Origin: Enterocytospora artemiae
Taxonomy: Eukaryota; Microsporidia
Direction: 5' to 3'
NCBI GenBank assembly: GCA_038659295.1
Contig: JASNGC010000001.1
Coordinates: forward strand, 558,001-622,000
Length of the DNA stretch: 64,000 nucleotides
The translations under genes were made by a program, and so were the position numbers. Numbering within the stretch: position 1 is the first letter of the stretch; the number at the start of each line of letters is the position of its first letter. Below, in pieces: positions 1-9,285 of the stretch. The notes under the pieces were generated by a model. The model was not told the origin of the DNA. It worked only from the letters and a program-made list of their open reading frames with translations, and searched no databases.

Positions 1-2
1 AT

Positions 3-743
3 AAAGGTCGAATTTTCAATGCCTCTAAGAATACCAGAAAAAGTAAAGATGGCAAAAGGATACCTGATTCTACAGTCAATTATAGATGTTCGGCTATTGG
101 TGTCTGTCTTCTGATAGTTACGGGTTTTCTATCCAAATTTCTGAATCCTATCCTACTCAATGAAAACAGAATTGGATTTATTATGCAGAATAAGGAAGGT
201 CTTTACTCCATACTCCCATCATTGGGATTTTTCTTAATTACTGTAGATTTTGGTCGAATATACAAGCGGTTCAATGGGAGACTGTTCATACCTTTAGTAT
301 ACAGTATAATGTGGTATATAATATATAAGTCCACCACTGTTAACCTGGACAGCATAGAAACAAGTAATACCGGCTTTGTCGATAGTCATCTGAGCATCGA
401 TATTGTAAGGCGATTGAATTTTGCGCTTCCCAGCAGACGTGCCTCAAATGTTCAGTTTGTTGCGTTTTGTGGATTTTCTTTATACTTCTGCTTCTTTGTC
501 GGCATGCTTGTCGTTTCCATCTTTCCAGAATCACTCAGTTACACAGCATTGCCACATTTTTGTAGCAAAAAAATGATGCAAATATTCCTGGTATCTAATT
601 TGTTGGTTTTGTTTGTAAAAATGATAATAAACCTGGATAAAGTGAACAAGGTGTATCTTTATGGTAAACTTTATGCACATATGATCATGGGAGTTTATCT
701 AAGCTTGAATTTTATAGTAATGCCTCTGATAATGAATAAATAA
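3..743 (+). CDS. GWT1: GWT1/PIG-W GPI inositol acyltransferase, C-terminal part (5' end outside window)
   Basis: The frame is open from base 3 and gives 246 residues before the stop, so the gene begins before the window. Gwt1/PIG-W acylates the inositol of GlcN-PI in the ER, an early step of GPI-anchor synthesis. Seen here: several hydrophobic segments, a NKEG motif followed by a membrane segment (as in Gwt1), and the family-type SRRASN motif near the middle of the visible part. The protein ends in a hydrophobic segment and MNK. The stop lies inside an AATAAATAA run that can serve as poly(A) signal. The family assignment rests on recognised motifs and membrane topology, not on a search. Confidence 0.72.
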   Translation, partial: KGRIFNASKNTRKSKDGKRIPDSTVNYRCSAIGVCLLIVTGFLSKFLNPILLNENRIGFIMQNKEGLYSILPSLGFFLITVDFGRIYKRFNGRLFIPLVYSIMWYIIYKSTTVNLDSIETSNTGFVDSHLSIDIVRRLNFALPSRRASNVQFVAFCGFSLYFCFFVGMLVVSIFPESLSYTALPHFCSKKMMQIFLVSNLLVLFVKMIINLDKVNKVYLYGKLYAHMIMGVYLSLNFIVMPLIMNK

Positions 744-1002
744 GGTGCACTGAAATCTGCCAAAAGTAATCAGTATAAGGTACATATTAAAATTGGGTGG
801 GAATCCCACATATTCTCCACTGCGCATTACCTGAATACCATAGTATTGACTTGATTTATCCCGAGAAATGTCAAATTTTTATTAAACCGTTAAAATCACA
901 CAAAGCCCTTCTGTAATATTTGTATCTGTCTATGATGTGTGTTAATAGCATCCAAGAATTTTGAAACTATGTGAGATACGAGAAAATTTGAAATTTATTT
1001 GC

Positions 1003-1725
1003 CTATTTGAATAATATAAACACTTGAACCAATCCTCCTGCCAATCCTCCTGCAAGTTCTGCAGCGATGTAAATCCAAAAATTGGTCCAGACACCGTGCA
1101 ACACAGTAGGTGCAAATACTATTCCGGGATTGAATGCACCCCCAGATGTCGTAGATGCTAAGAATGCCAAAAAACCCAATGTGAATCCAATAACAAGCGG
1201 TGCAAATTTAGATCTATCTACCTGAATCTCATCGCCATACAGTGAGAAATCTGGATTTCTGACAGCATTTACTCCAACTTCAAAAGCAACAAATACCAAA
1301 ATGAAAGTAAGTAGAAACTCTGTGGCAAATAAATTCCAGTTCGAAACATACTCTGTTACCTTGTCTGGCCTAATATAGCCCAAGAGTGTGCCGTTTGAGC
1401 CAGGAAAGCAGCAGAGTACTGCTCCTGCTGCAGCAAGAAAACCAGCCAACTGGCAGATAATATAGCCCAGCCCATTGATTATGTCTAGCTTGAGTGTAGC
1501 CATACTGACCAATGTAATTGCGGGATTAAAATGACTGATGGTATGATCACAAAAGGTATATATTATGGCTACTGCCGACAATCCCACGGTCAATCCCACA
1601 CTCACACTTGAGATGTGAAACCCCGGAACCTTTGTGTTTATTATAGCAGAATATACCGCAAAGCCAAAAATGAAAGAAACCAGAAATTCTGCAAAGAAGC
1701 TCTGAAAAAGACGCTTATTTGACAT
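1003..1725 (-). CDS. Aquaporin (MIP family), second NPA box altered to NPG
   Basis: A 240-residue major intrinsic protein, the usual size for a compact aquaporin, with six hydrophobic segments. It would conduct water (perhaps small solutes) across the plasma membrane; microsporidian aquaporins are proposed to drive spore swelling at germination. The first pore box is intact (HFNPAIT, N at about residue 67). The second reads FNPGIVFAP (about 198-206) instead of NPAR..GPA, so both the alanine and the arginine that normally forms the ar/R filter are replaced. The start is the ATG at 1725, preceded by ACCCTTAAACA, the C-rich start-associated motif. Family call is firm; substrate range is open. 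Confidence 0.9.
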   Translation of the reverse strand: MSNKRLFQSFFAEFLVSFIFGFAVYSAIINTKVPGFHISSVSVGLTVGLSAVAIIYTFCDHTISHFNPAITLVSMATLKLDIINGLGYIICQLAGFLAAAGAVLCCFPGSNGTLLGYIRPDKVTEYVSNWNLFATEFLLTFILVFVAFEVGVNAVRNPDFSLYGDEIQVDRSKFAPLVIGFTLGFLAFLASTTSGGAFNPGIVFAPTVLHGVWTNFWIYIAAELAGGLAGGLVQVFILFK

Positions 1726-2145
1726 TGTTTAAGGGTAATCAAGTAATTAAATACTGTTAGTTTTCTAAATAAATAAAAGAAAGTAAACAAACAAATCAAA
1801 TGATTCTAGAATCTTATTAGGCTTGCAGTCACTGATCAGAATATTCTAAGCTTGGACATCAAAATAGAATCATAAGCAAGAAATGTGTGAACAGAAAAAC
1901 CATTGGGTTCAAGATTTTGCATCTTTATCCTATTTGAAACTTCTGTACTTTAATCTCGAAATAAACTTCCATATTGGATTGGTGTTTTCAGATCAGCGAT
2001 TTATTATGTTGATAGTTGTAGATAGCACAACAATGAAGCAGTGGAAAATTTATTAGTAGATCAATGCTATAGTTACTGAAATATGCTCCGAAACAGTGCA
2101 ATAGTAAATTTTAGACAAATACAGGATGGTTGTACTGATTTATTC
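1726..2145. other. Intergenic spacer, 420 bp
   Basis: AT-rich spacer between the aquaporin start and the 3' end of the WD40 gene, both on the minus strand. I see no convincing reading frame, tRNA or known RNA signature. It should hold the aquaporin promoter at its left edge. Confidence 0.6.
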
Positions 2146-3267
2146 TTAAATATATTCCTCGACGGGTACTTTCCATACATTTAATACATTATCCGAAGAT
2201 ACACTGCATATTTCCATTGGCTCGGCTGTATTCCAGTCAAAATCCTCTACTGTGCTGGTATGACCTCCATGTATAAAGAGTATTTCTGGAGATTCATCCC
2301 CACATTGGATATCGCTCCTATTGAGATCCCATAGTATGACTCGGCGATCTTTCGAGGATGATGCAAGAATCGACTCATAGTGGGGAGACCACTTGACTGC
2401 TAACACATCATTTTTATGGCCACGAAGAGTAAGAAGGGGTTTTTGAATGCATCTCTTATCCCAAATTTTCACTGAGCAATCGCTGGAAGATGTGGCCAAC
2501 AGCTCTGCCTTTAATGGAGAAAAGTCTATAGATTCGATAGTGGAGCAGTGGGCATTCTGTAATGAAATGAAATCGTTTTCACTTCGGCAGTCCATGATAC
2601 ACAATCTTTTATCATCTGATACACTGGCAAATATATGCGGATTGAATGCATTATAGGATACATCATTTACAATCCCAGAATGAATATTGCTAAAACTTCT
2701 TACCAGGCCAGAGTTTATATCAAATATATTCACCATTTTATCCCTGCCTCCCGAGAGTATTTCCCCAAACTTGTTTGGATTCCACTCAATTGCAAACCCG
2801 CCATCGCTATGCCCCTCAAGAATAGAATCGGCTGGATTCGTAGATCCATGCGATCCGTGGTTTGTATAGTCATATATTAAAATATTGGGGCCTTCTGTTT
2901 TACAGGCTATTAGGTTTGTGGCCTGAGGACAGTATCTTGCTTTATTTATTTCAACCTCTACAGGAATAGATTGCAACTGTGAAAATGTAATATCGGCATT
3001 ATTCAGAACATCCTCGTCTACCATGTCTGGAAAGCCTATTTTTGCAATTATTAAGTTTTCTTGTTCCACTCCAGCTGTAAAAGTTGTTAAGAGAAGTCTC
3101 TGGACGCTTTCTGCCGTATTGTTAATCCTTTCCACATCTGGGAACCACTGAATACTTGGAGTTGGCCAAGAAAGAACATTAGTATAAACCAGATCATACA
3201 GATATGGAATGTTCTTCTTCCACAGCTTATACTCAGATTCAATGAGCAGTTCCGAGGAGTCTTTCAT
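2146..3267 (-). CDS. RBBP4/HAT2/MSI1-type WD40 histone-binding protein
   Basis: A 373-residue WD40 protein. The N-terminal helix reads YKLWKKNIPYLYDLVYTN followed by LSWPTPSIQWFPD, the hallmark of the RbAp46/48 family, which binds histones H3/H4 in HAT1, CAF-1, and deacetylase or PRC2-type complexes. Six or seven WD repeats follow (for example GGRDKMVNIFD, SSSDCSVKIWD, SSSKDRRVILWD). The frame extends 39 codons further upstream, but I chose the internal ATG at 3267 because TTTTTACCCATTC precedes it and the conserved helix starts soon after. Which complex it serves in this reduced genome cannot be told. ASF1, another H3/H4 chaperone, is also encoded in the window. Confidence 0.88.
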   Translation of the reverse strand: MKDSSELLIESEYKLWKKNIPYLYDLVYTNVLSWPTPSIQWFPDVERINNTAESVQRLLLTTFTAGVEQENLIIAKIGFPDMVDEDVLNNADITFSQLQSIPVEVEINKARYCPQATNLIACKTEGPNILIYDYTNHGSHGSTNPADSILEGHSDGGFAIEWNPNKFGEILSGGRDKMVNIFDINSGLVRSFSNIHSGIVNDVSYNAFNPHIFASVSDDKRLCIMDCRSENDFISLQNAHCSTIESIDFSPLKAELLATSSSDCSVKIWDKRCIQKPLLTLRGHKNDVLAVKWSPHYESILASSSKDRRVILWDLNRSDIQCGDESPEILFIHGGHTSTVEDFDWNTAEPMEICSVSSDNVLNVWKVPVEEYI

Positions 3268-3417
3268 GAATGGGTAAAAAATGTTTATCAGGAAATTGTA
3301 GAAATTGCTACCTTGAATCTCTCCGGGCAATGAAAAACAAGAGTAATATATCAGGGTAGAGTAAGAGTTGTGGCACAATAACATGTGATACAGACTGAGC
3401 TGCGTAAATAAATTTAT

Positions 3418-4635
3418 TTAAAATCCTCCAAAGCCTCTAAAAAAAGAATGAGCACTATGCGCATAATCATCATCAGAATCCTCCTGGGAATAGCCCTTGC
3501 TAGCTTCAGGTATTCGCGAAAATGCTCCATTAATATTTTGATACGACCCTTCTGGCTTATTAACCAATGGAGATAGCACAGAACTCAGGCTACTCCTGCT
3601 TAGATTCTTGTTGATCTTCACATTTAACTCAATGAACAGGTCACCTTTCTTATCGTTACTTTTGAAGCCCTCTGCTGATAACTTTATACAATCTTTAAAA
3701 TTAGTTATTGGCTGGATATTTATAGCCAATTTACGACCATCCAAGTGATCGAAATAAGCTACCCCACCAGAAAGTGCCGTAAGTAAATCAACATCAACCG
3801 ACCCAATCAGATCGTCGCCACTTCTTCGAAACTTCGGATCCTCTAGCACATTTACCTTGAAAATAACATCACCAGCTGCACATCCTGGACTCTGGCTGCC
3901 CTTCCCTGCGAATTTCAAAGCAGTGCCGTTCTTTATTCCTGGATAAATATTTACCTCAATAACAAAAGGTTCTTTGACCACCTTTTGTCCCTTACATCCA
4001 GTACATGGTGGCCCTTCTCCAATCTCTCCCTCTTCACGACATTTATCACATGGAACCTCCTGTCTGGTCACCATGAGCCCCAAATTTCTCTGTATAATCA
4101 CTCTTCCTCTACCTCCACAGGTTGAACACTTCGTAACCTTGGCATACCCCTTTCCAGAACATAGCTTGCACGGTTTCAATGAATTTATCTTGAATTTAGT
4201 GACCTTTCCGGTGTATGATTCTTTCAGAGTTATCTTCAGATTTGTAACTGTGTCTTCAGTTTTTGGAGTCCTCTGTCTAGATTGCCCAGTAAAACTGCTG
4301 AATAAATCTTCGAATCCTCCAAAGCCACCCGAGAAGCCATTGAATGCACCGTATTCACCCGTGCCTTCATCATACTGTTTTTTTTTCTCCTCATCACCAA
4401 TCACAGAATATGCAAGATTAATCTTGGCAATCTCCTCATCGAATTGCTTCTCTTTTGCATCCTTCTCTTCCTGTGATAATTTTTGATATTCTGGTGAGCT
4501 TCTCATTTTTCTACGTGTTGCTCCATTTGGATGCAGCTCTCCTTGCTTTGCTTTGTATGTCTTCTTTACCAACTTGATATCAGAGCCGGCGGGAATTCCG
4601 AAAGCTTTGTAATATCCTTTACTGTCATTGGCCAT
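3418..4635 (-). CDS. YDJ1: Type I Hsp40 (DnaJ/Ydj1-like), J domain with HPN instead of HPD
   Basis: A 405-residue type I J-protein, a co-chaperone that normally delivers substrates to Hsp70 and stimulates its ATPase. Order: J domain (about 6-93), a short Gly/Phe region (GFSGGFGGFEDLF), a zinc region with four CxxCxG-type motifs (CKLCSGKG, CSTCGGRG, CDKCREEG, CTGCKGQK), then two substrate-binding beta domains. The invariant HPD tripeptide is HPN (residues 35-37), which in known J proteins abolishes Hsp70 stimulation. There is no CAAX farnesylation motif; the C-terminus is Gly/Phe rich (FFRGFGGF). The start at 4635 follows TTTTTCCAGAC, a weak form of the C-rich motif. The gene is divergent from the orphan at 4928. 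Confidence 0.88.
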   Translation of the reverse strand: MANDSKGYYKAFGIPAGSDIKLVKKTYKAKQGELHPNGATRRKMRSSPEYQKLSQEEKDAKEKQFDEEIAKINLAYSVIGDEEKKKQYDEGTGEYGAFNGFSGGFGGFEDLFSSFTGQSRQRTPKTEDTVTNLKITLKESYTGKVTKFKINSLKPCKLCSGKGYAKVTKCSTCGGRGRVIIQRNLGLMVTRQEVPCDKCREEGEIGEGPPCTGCKGQKVVKEPFVIEVNIYPGIKNGTALKFAGKGSQSPGCAAGDVIFKVNVLEDPKFRRSGDDLIGSVDVDLLTALSGGVAYFDHLDGRKLAINIQPITNFKDCIKLSAEGFKSNDKKGDLFIELNVKINKNLSRSSLSSVLSPLVNKPEGSYQNINGAFSRIPEASKGYSQEDSDDDYAHSAHSFFRGFGGF

Positions 4636-4927
4636 GTCTGGAAAAAGAAAAGTTTTTTTAAAAAAATAAATTCTAGAAAAAATTTCCTGAAAATTTCTAG
4701 AAAATTTAAAAACAATCTCTCTGTTTTCCTATCTTTGTTTCATATCCTTAAACTCTCTATATTAAGTTTCTATTTTTCAAATGGCATCATTTCTTGACTT
4801 TTCGTAACCACTCTAACTTTTCGGGCAATGTGTCGGATAATCTCATCGTCATGCGGCTGCAGTCGCTCTTAGCATTCTAAGTCGTGTCTTACTAAATAAT
4901 TTCATTAATTTTTAAAATTCCCTCCCC

Positions 4928-6025
4928 ATGAGTAGAGAAACAATAGTGAGGTTTGATGAAAGTAAGAATCAAGTCTACGAGTATTTTACAAATGAGAACG
5001 ATGTTGGGTGTGTGGAGGCCACAGTCAATGGCACTGAAGATTCTAGCGGTGTTTGCAACACTCAAGCTTGGAATGTATTAGATACAGGAGAGGCTAAAGG
5101 TAAAAGTGATTTGATTGAAGTTTGTAATGGGAAGGAAAATGGAAGTGAAAAAGAGGAGGAAAATCTTGTTTGTAAGTCAAGTAATATTGCCGATGGTTCA
5201 GAACATCTCTATAAAAGCATCAAATATGGTGCACAATTTGTTCCCAACACTCACAATCATTCGAATAAGGAAATTAGGAACGGCAATTGTAATATACGTC
5301 CGGGTAATAATGATGCAGAGATTAAACGTATGGAAGACAAGCGAAGTGCTACTTGTAGTGAAACAGTAGATTCTAGTTTAAAAAAACAGGAAACCTTATC
5401 AGATTTGCAGGATGTTGGATTGGGGCAGCCTAATACCTTCGTGACTAGTCAATCATTATTACAGTATTCAAATGCATGTTATGATGTCGACAAAAGATAT
5501 AAGGAGATTATGGAACAGTTGGATAAAGATTTTGATGAATTTTATGGAAAAGAGGTAATTTCCTCCGAAAAGTTCTCTGATGCCAATAAATCAAATGATT
5601 CAGAATACATTCAAAATATTACAAATGATAGAAACAAATCTCTGAGAGTGTCGGTTGATTCGACTGCAATTTCTGCAGATGAAAACTATATACAAAAAAG
5701 TGAAAAGCTGGGTATTCCTTTAAACGCTACTTTGACCAATAGTTTTCGTATGGATACGAATGTGGGTGACATGAACTCGGTGAATCAACCAATTGGAGAG
5801 TTAACATTGGATGGTGCACACAATAATAACTTAAAGGACTCCTTGGAAAAATTCGGGGACATTAAATATCCTATATCGGATAAAATTGCACAGTTGGTGA
5901 AACAAATGGAGTCACACTCTGTATACTCTGATTATGGCCAACAAGTAGCCAATAGAGAAGACATTGATATTCTAACAGAATGTGATACTGCCATAAAGAC
6001 ACTGGATAGAATGATTGGAAAATAA
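4928..6025 (+). CDS. Orphan hydrophilic protein with an RVxF-like N-terminal motif
   Basis: 365 residues, rich in Asn, Ser, Asp and Glu, with no membrane segment or recognised domain. The N-terminus (IVRFDESKNQVYEYF) resembles the RVxF docking site with downstream acidic/aromatic residues found in protein phosphatase 1 partners; this is only a suggestion. The last 60 residues look more ordered and may be a short helix bundle. The start is strong: the ATG directly follows AATTCCCTCCCC. It is divergent from the Hsp40 gene, with a 292-bp shared promoter region. I do not recognise the family. Confidence 0.7.
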   Translation: MSRETIVRFDESKNQVYEYFTNENDVGCVEATVNGTEDSSGVCNTQAWNVLDTGEAKGKSDLIEVCNGKENGSEKEEENLVCKSSNIADGSEHLYKSIKYGAQFVPNTHNHSNKEIRNGNCNIRPGNNDAEIKRMEDKRSATCSETVDSSLKKQETLSDLQDVGLGQPNTFVTSQSLLQYSNACYDVDKRYKEIMEQLDKDFDEFYGKEVISSEKFSDANKSNDSEYIQNITNDRNKSLRVSVDSTAISADENYIQKSEKLGIPLNATLTNSFRMDTNVGDMNSVNQPIGELTLDGAHNNNLKDSLEKFGDIKYPISDKIAQLVKQMESHSVYSDYGQQVANREDIDILTECDTAIKTLDRMIGK

Positions 6026-6509
6026 TCCACGATGCTTTTAAATGTGCAGTATTTACACAAATTTGATTATCCAGTAATTTTTCTAAAATACATAATGAAT
6101 AAATCATGGCCTTGGTATTTTCAGAATTATGGTATTGAAAACGTGATATTTATTGATCGCATTGAATATACAGGCGTGCAGATCCTTTTTCATCTTGTAG
6201 GCCCAGATAGTCGTTCTTTTCGATGGACGATCGGTTAGTTCATCTCAAGAAAATAAATTGTTATCTTGATGGTAACCTTGAGTAGTTATTTATATTTGAA
6301 ATGAGTATACAAAAAGAACTAACTAAAGCTGTATCCTGAATCGACAAACGAGCTAATATTTCCCATTTTTGGATTTTACGGGATACTTAAACTCACAGTA
6401 ATGGGATCATGTTTTACAATAATATTCTGCAAAGCATAGTATTCATGTAAAATATCTACCAATTCTTGTAGATTAGCTTTATTTATTATTTTCAGAATGC
6501 CCTTTTGTA
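6026..6509. other. Intergenic spacer, 484 bp, with one doubtful 68-codon ORF
   Basis: Spacer between the orphan gene and NPL4. It contains an ATG-initiated 68-codon frame on the plus strand (6032-6238) lacking the C-rich start motif; I do not call it as a gene. The right end holds the NPL4 promoter, with CCC about 10 bases before the start. Confidence 0.5.
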
Positions 6510-8252
6510 ATGAAAGTGTTTGTGAATGCTCCAAATGGTAGGAAAGCAATTGTTTTTGATTCTATTGATGAAATCGCCGACAAAATCAAAGAGAGATTTC
6601 AGATAGAAGAATATACGCTGTACAGTGACATCAACAGTAGTAGCCTGCTTGATATATCAAAAATTAAAGACAAAATGGAGATATATTTGGAATGCAAAGA
6701 GAAAGAAAGAACAGTATACAGGCCAGAAAGAACATGTAATCATCCTAAAGATGGGATTTGCTCCAAATGTGCTACATTGGATCCATTTGATAGGGCATAT
6801 GAAAACAAAAAACAACCGGAGGCAAAGGGCTCATTTTCATACCTCTCCAAATATCTTTCCTATAATCAATATAAGTTGTTGCTGGACTCTCAGTCTGAAG
6901 TAGAACCAGAGTATGATTATAGTTTGAAGGCTTGTGCAGACCATCCCAAAAATGTAACGTGTGGTAAGTGTATGGACAAGGTAATTTCATTAATTCCACA
7001 GATTTATAGGAAGGTCGATTATGTTGAGTTCGACAATAGTGAATGTGTAGAGAATTTTATAGAGAGATGGAAAGAGACCAATAAGCAAAGCATCGGATTA
7101 CTACTGGGAAGGAAAGAGTATATGAGTGAAAGTTTTGATGAAAAGTCTACAAACAAAAGTACAGACAGCAAGGATATGACGAATGGTAGCAAAACTTTGC
7201 CAACCAAAATTATTGTGTCTGGAATTTGGAATATTGATTGCGAGAAATATTGTGATGGATTCAGGATTGATCAGGTTCCACAATTTTATTTTTCGGAGAT
7301 ATCCATAGTGGGAATGATTTATACTAAGCTGTTTCTTAAAGAAAAAAGACTGTTCAGCTACGATTTCTTATCGGCAAACGAGTTGGAGTTTATTTACAAG
7401 TTGTGGAAGAGGATAGGTGATAATAATATAGATATGGAGGAGATGCTGAATATAGCGGTTGTGGTAGAAAATAATTGTGGAGAAGATAAAAGTGGTGATA
7501 ATGAAGCTATTTTGGCTGATGGGTCCAAAGAAAGCAAGGATGATGGGTCAGTGAATAATGACGGAAATGCTTTGGTTAAATCCTCTAATATAGTTTTGGA
7601 GAATGCAATGCTTACCAAACAATTTATTGGGTTAATGTCTGCCAATGCCTTACAAGTAACAAGTAATCCACAGTATTTTGCTACTACAAGGGACATAAAG
7701 TATATGTATAAAAATGAGTATGATATTGTAGTTCCTAAAGAGACCAAAGAGGTGCCTCTTTACTATTTCTATGTGAAGTGTGAGATAGGATATAAAAGCA
7801 ACCCTATATTCACTGATGCTGGAGACAAGCTGAAGATTTGCCGCGTTAAAAACGACAAGTCATTTATTAAAAAGATATCTGGATATTTCGATGGAGAATA
7901 TACGTTTGAGAAGTTTAGAGGTTTAAATCTTTTGATACTATTGAAGAAATATTATAGGTGTAATAATGCCAATGGATTCAACCCTGCAGCAGCCAAAGAT
8001 GTTGATAAATGCGATAGTATAACTAAGACCAGTAACTGTGGTCGTTCATTTATAGATGATATATTTAGGGCGGTTGTTAATCGGAGCCAGTCGGACTTCG
8101 ACAAAGTTACGACTCAATCGGACTTCTCGAGGTTCGTAAATGATTGTGAGGAGAATATTCAGAAGAAGTGGAGCTGTTCGATATGTACATTTATAAATGA
8201 GCCATTCATGACTCAATGTGAAGTGTGTGGAACATTAAATAATATACAATAA
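6510..8252 (+). CDS. NPL4: NPL4, Cdc48/p97 ubiquitin cofactor
   Basis: 580 residues. Npl4 with Ufd1 recruits ubiquitylated substrates to the Cdc48 segregase for ER-associated and nuclear protein degradation. In order: a ubiquitin-like N-terminal domain (about 1-70), two zinc motifs (CNHPKDGICSKC and CADHPKNVTCGKC), the conserved IYRKVDYVEFDN segment, a catalytically dead MPN-like region (GIWNIDCEKYCDGFRIDQVP, then ISIVGMIYTKL), and a C-terminal Npl4-type zinc finger (WSCSICTFIN..MTQCEVCG, about 553-575). The finger is present in animal Npl4 but absent from yeast. An acidic low-complexity insert lies at about 310-350. Start: ATG with GCCCTTTTGTA upstream. The stop overlaps AATAAA. Confidence 0.9.
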   Translation: MKVFVNAPNGRKAIVFDSIDEIADKIKERFQIEEYTLYSDINSSSLLDISKIKDKMEIYLECKEKERTVYRPERTCNHPKDGICSKCATLDPFDRAYENKKQPEAKGSFSYLSKYLSYNQYKLLLDSQSEVEPEYDYSLKACADHPKNVTCGKCMDKVISLIPQIYRKVDYVEFDNSECVENFIERWKETNKQSIGLLLGRKEYMSESFDEKSTNKSTDSKDMTNGSKTLPTKIIVSGIWNIDCEKYCDGFRIDQVPQFYFSEISIVGMIYTKLFLKEKRLFSYDFLSANELEFIYKLWKRIGDNNIDMEEMLNIAVVVENNCGEDKSGDNEAILADGSKESKDDGSVNNDGNALVKSSNIVLENAMLTKQFIGLMSANALQVTSNPQYFATTRDIKYMYKNEYDIVVPKETKEVPLYYFYVKCEIGYKSNPIFTDAGDKLKICRVKNDKSFIKKISGYFDGEYTFEKFRGLNLLILLKKYYRCNNANGFNPAAAKDVDKCDSITKTSNCGRSFIDDIFRAVVNRSQSDFDKVTTQSDFSRFVNDCEENIQKKWSCSICTFINEPFMTQCEVCGTLNNIQ

Positions 8253-8370
8253 AGTATAGTTGAAATATTTAGTCAAGGACGCATGCAGCACTGTTATTCC
8301 ATAGTGATGTAGATATGGTAATGTTGGTATTAATGAACAATAAGTTTTATATATTTTATTGAATTTTTTT

Positions 8371-9108
8371 ATGAATGCAATCATTTTACAATGTGATAGT
8401 GCTGGAATCCCCTTTTTAATGAATAATGCTGATGAAATTGAGTACTTTGGCTTTTTACCAATCTCCTTTACTACAGAATTACAGAAGGAATTAGAGAACT
8501 GTTTGGCAGAGTCTATCCCAAAAAATACCTCATCCAAGATAAAGGCCCAGTTGGAAGAGAGGTTTAGAAGAAATATATTTATATTTAATAATTTCGTGTT
8601 AAGAAATATCCTGAAATTCCCTAAAAACTTCAAATTGGAAAGGAAGGTGACAGACAAGGTTATAAGTGATAGACATATCATGAAAAGGCGTACCGAGACC
8701 AGTATGTCCCAAAACACTCCATCAAAAAATCCGACATCTACTTTTAATGATTATAGTCTAATTTTGAAAGAAAAAGACTCGGTTTTAAAGGAAAAGGAAG
8801 CTGAACTGAACAAGGCAGTGGAGGAACTAGAATATCAGAGTTTTATTGAAAAGGGCTACAAGCAACTGCTAAAGAATAAATCAAACTATGAAATGCTGCA
8901 TGAGAGTGTTATGGAAATTGAAGAGTTGGTAAAGGAAACTGAAGATGCCTATAGCTGTTGTATTAAGAGGGGAGGAATTGTGAATAATGGGCTTGAAAGA
9001 TTAATGGAGTATAAGTACATGAAAAATGAATATTATAGAAATGAAAGGGTAAAATTGAAAGAAATAGCGAGCATAGACGCATTTGAGGAGATTAGCAAAT
9101 TGTTGTAG
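8371..9108 (+). CDS. MTW1: MTW1/Mis12-like kinetochore protein
   Basis: 245 residues. The N-terminal part has the Mis12/Mtw1 pattern: a GF.PISF segment, a helix ending in a basic RFRRNIFIFNNFVLRNILKFP stretch (compare the DK.E.YVLRN.L.IP signature of Mtw1), then a long coiled coil (about 130-245). Mtw1 is the core of the MIND complex that links CENP-C and inner-kinetochore proteins to Ndc80. The frame extends to a TTG at 8359, but the first ATG is 8371. No C-rich motif is visible before it, unlike most neighbours. The assignment rests on pattern recognition over about 70 residues, so it needs a profile search. Confidence 0.6.
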   Translation: MNAIILQCDSAGIPFLMNNADEIEYFGFLPISFTTELQKELENCLAESIPKNTSSKIKAQLEERFRRNIFIFNNFVLRNILKFPKNFKLERKVTDKVISDRHIMKRRTETSMSQNTPSKNPTSTFNDYSLILKEKDSVLKEKEAELNKAVEELEYQSFIEKGYKQLLKNKSNYEMLHESVMEIEELVKETEDAYSCCIKRGGIVNNGLERLMEYKYMKNEYYRNERVKLKEIASIDAFEEISKLL

Positions 9109-9285
9109 TAGTTGTGTGTTAATAAATATTCTTGGAAATATAGACGACTACATTTTACAATACTGCATCCTGAACAGCAACCCTTCTTCGTTGACGTATT
9201 TTAAAACACTTGATATAACATGTATTTTAATTTTTGTTTCAAAATAATTTAATAGAAATATTTAAAGAGTAGGTTTGGAAGTGTT

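Noticed and set aside
8359..8370. Non-ATG (TTG/GTG) starts of the longest frames, also at 11438, 13463, 20218, 20835, 26810, 43426, 43751, 49395, 54762 and 57954
   Set aside because: Eukaryotic genes of this kind start with ATG; in most of these cases the next ATG carries the C-rich motif or begins the conserved domain.
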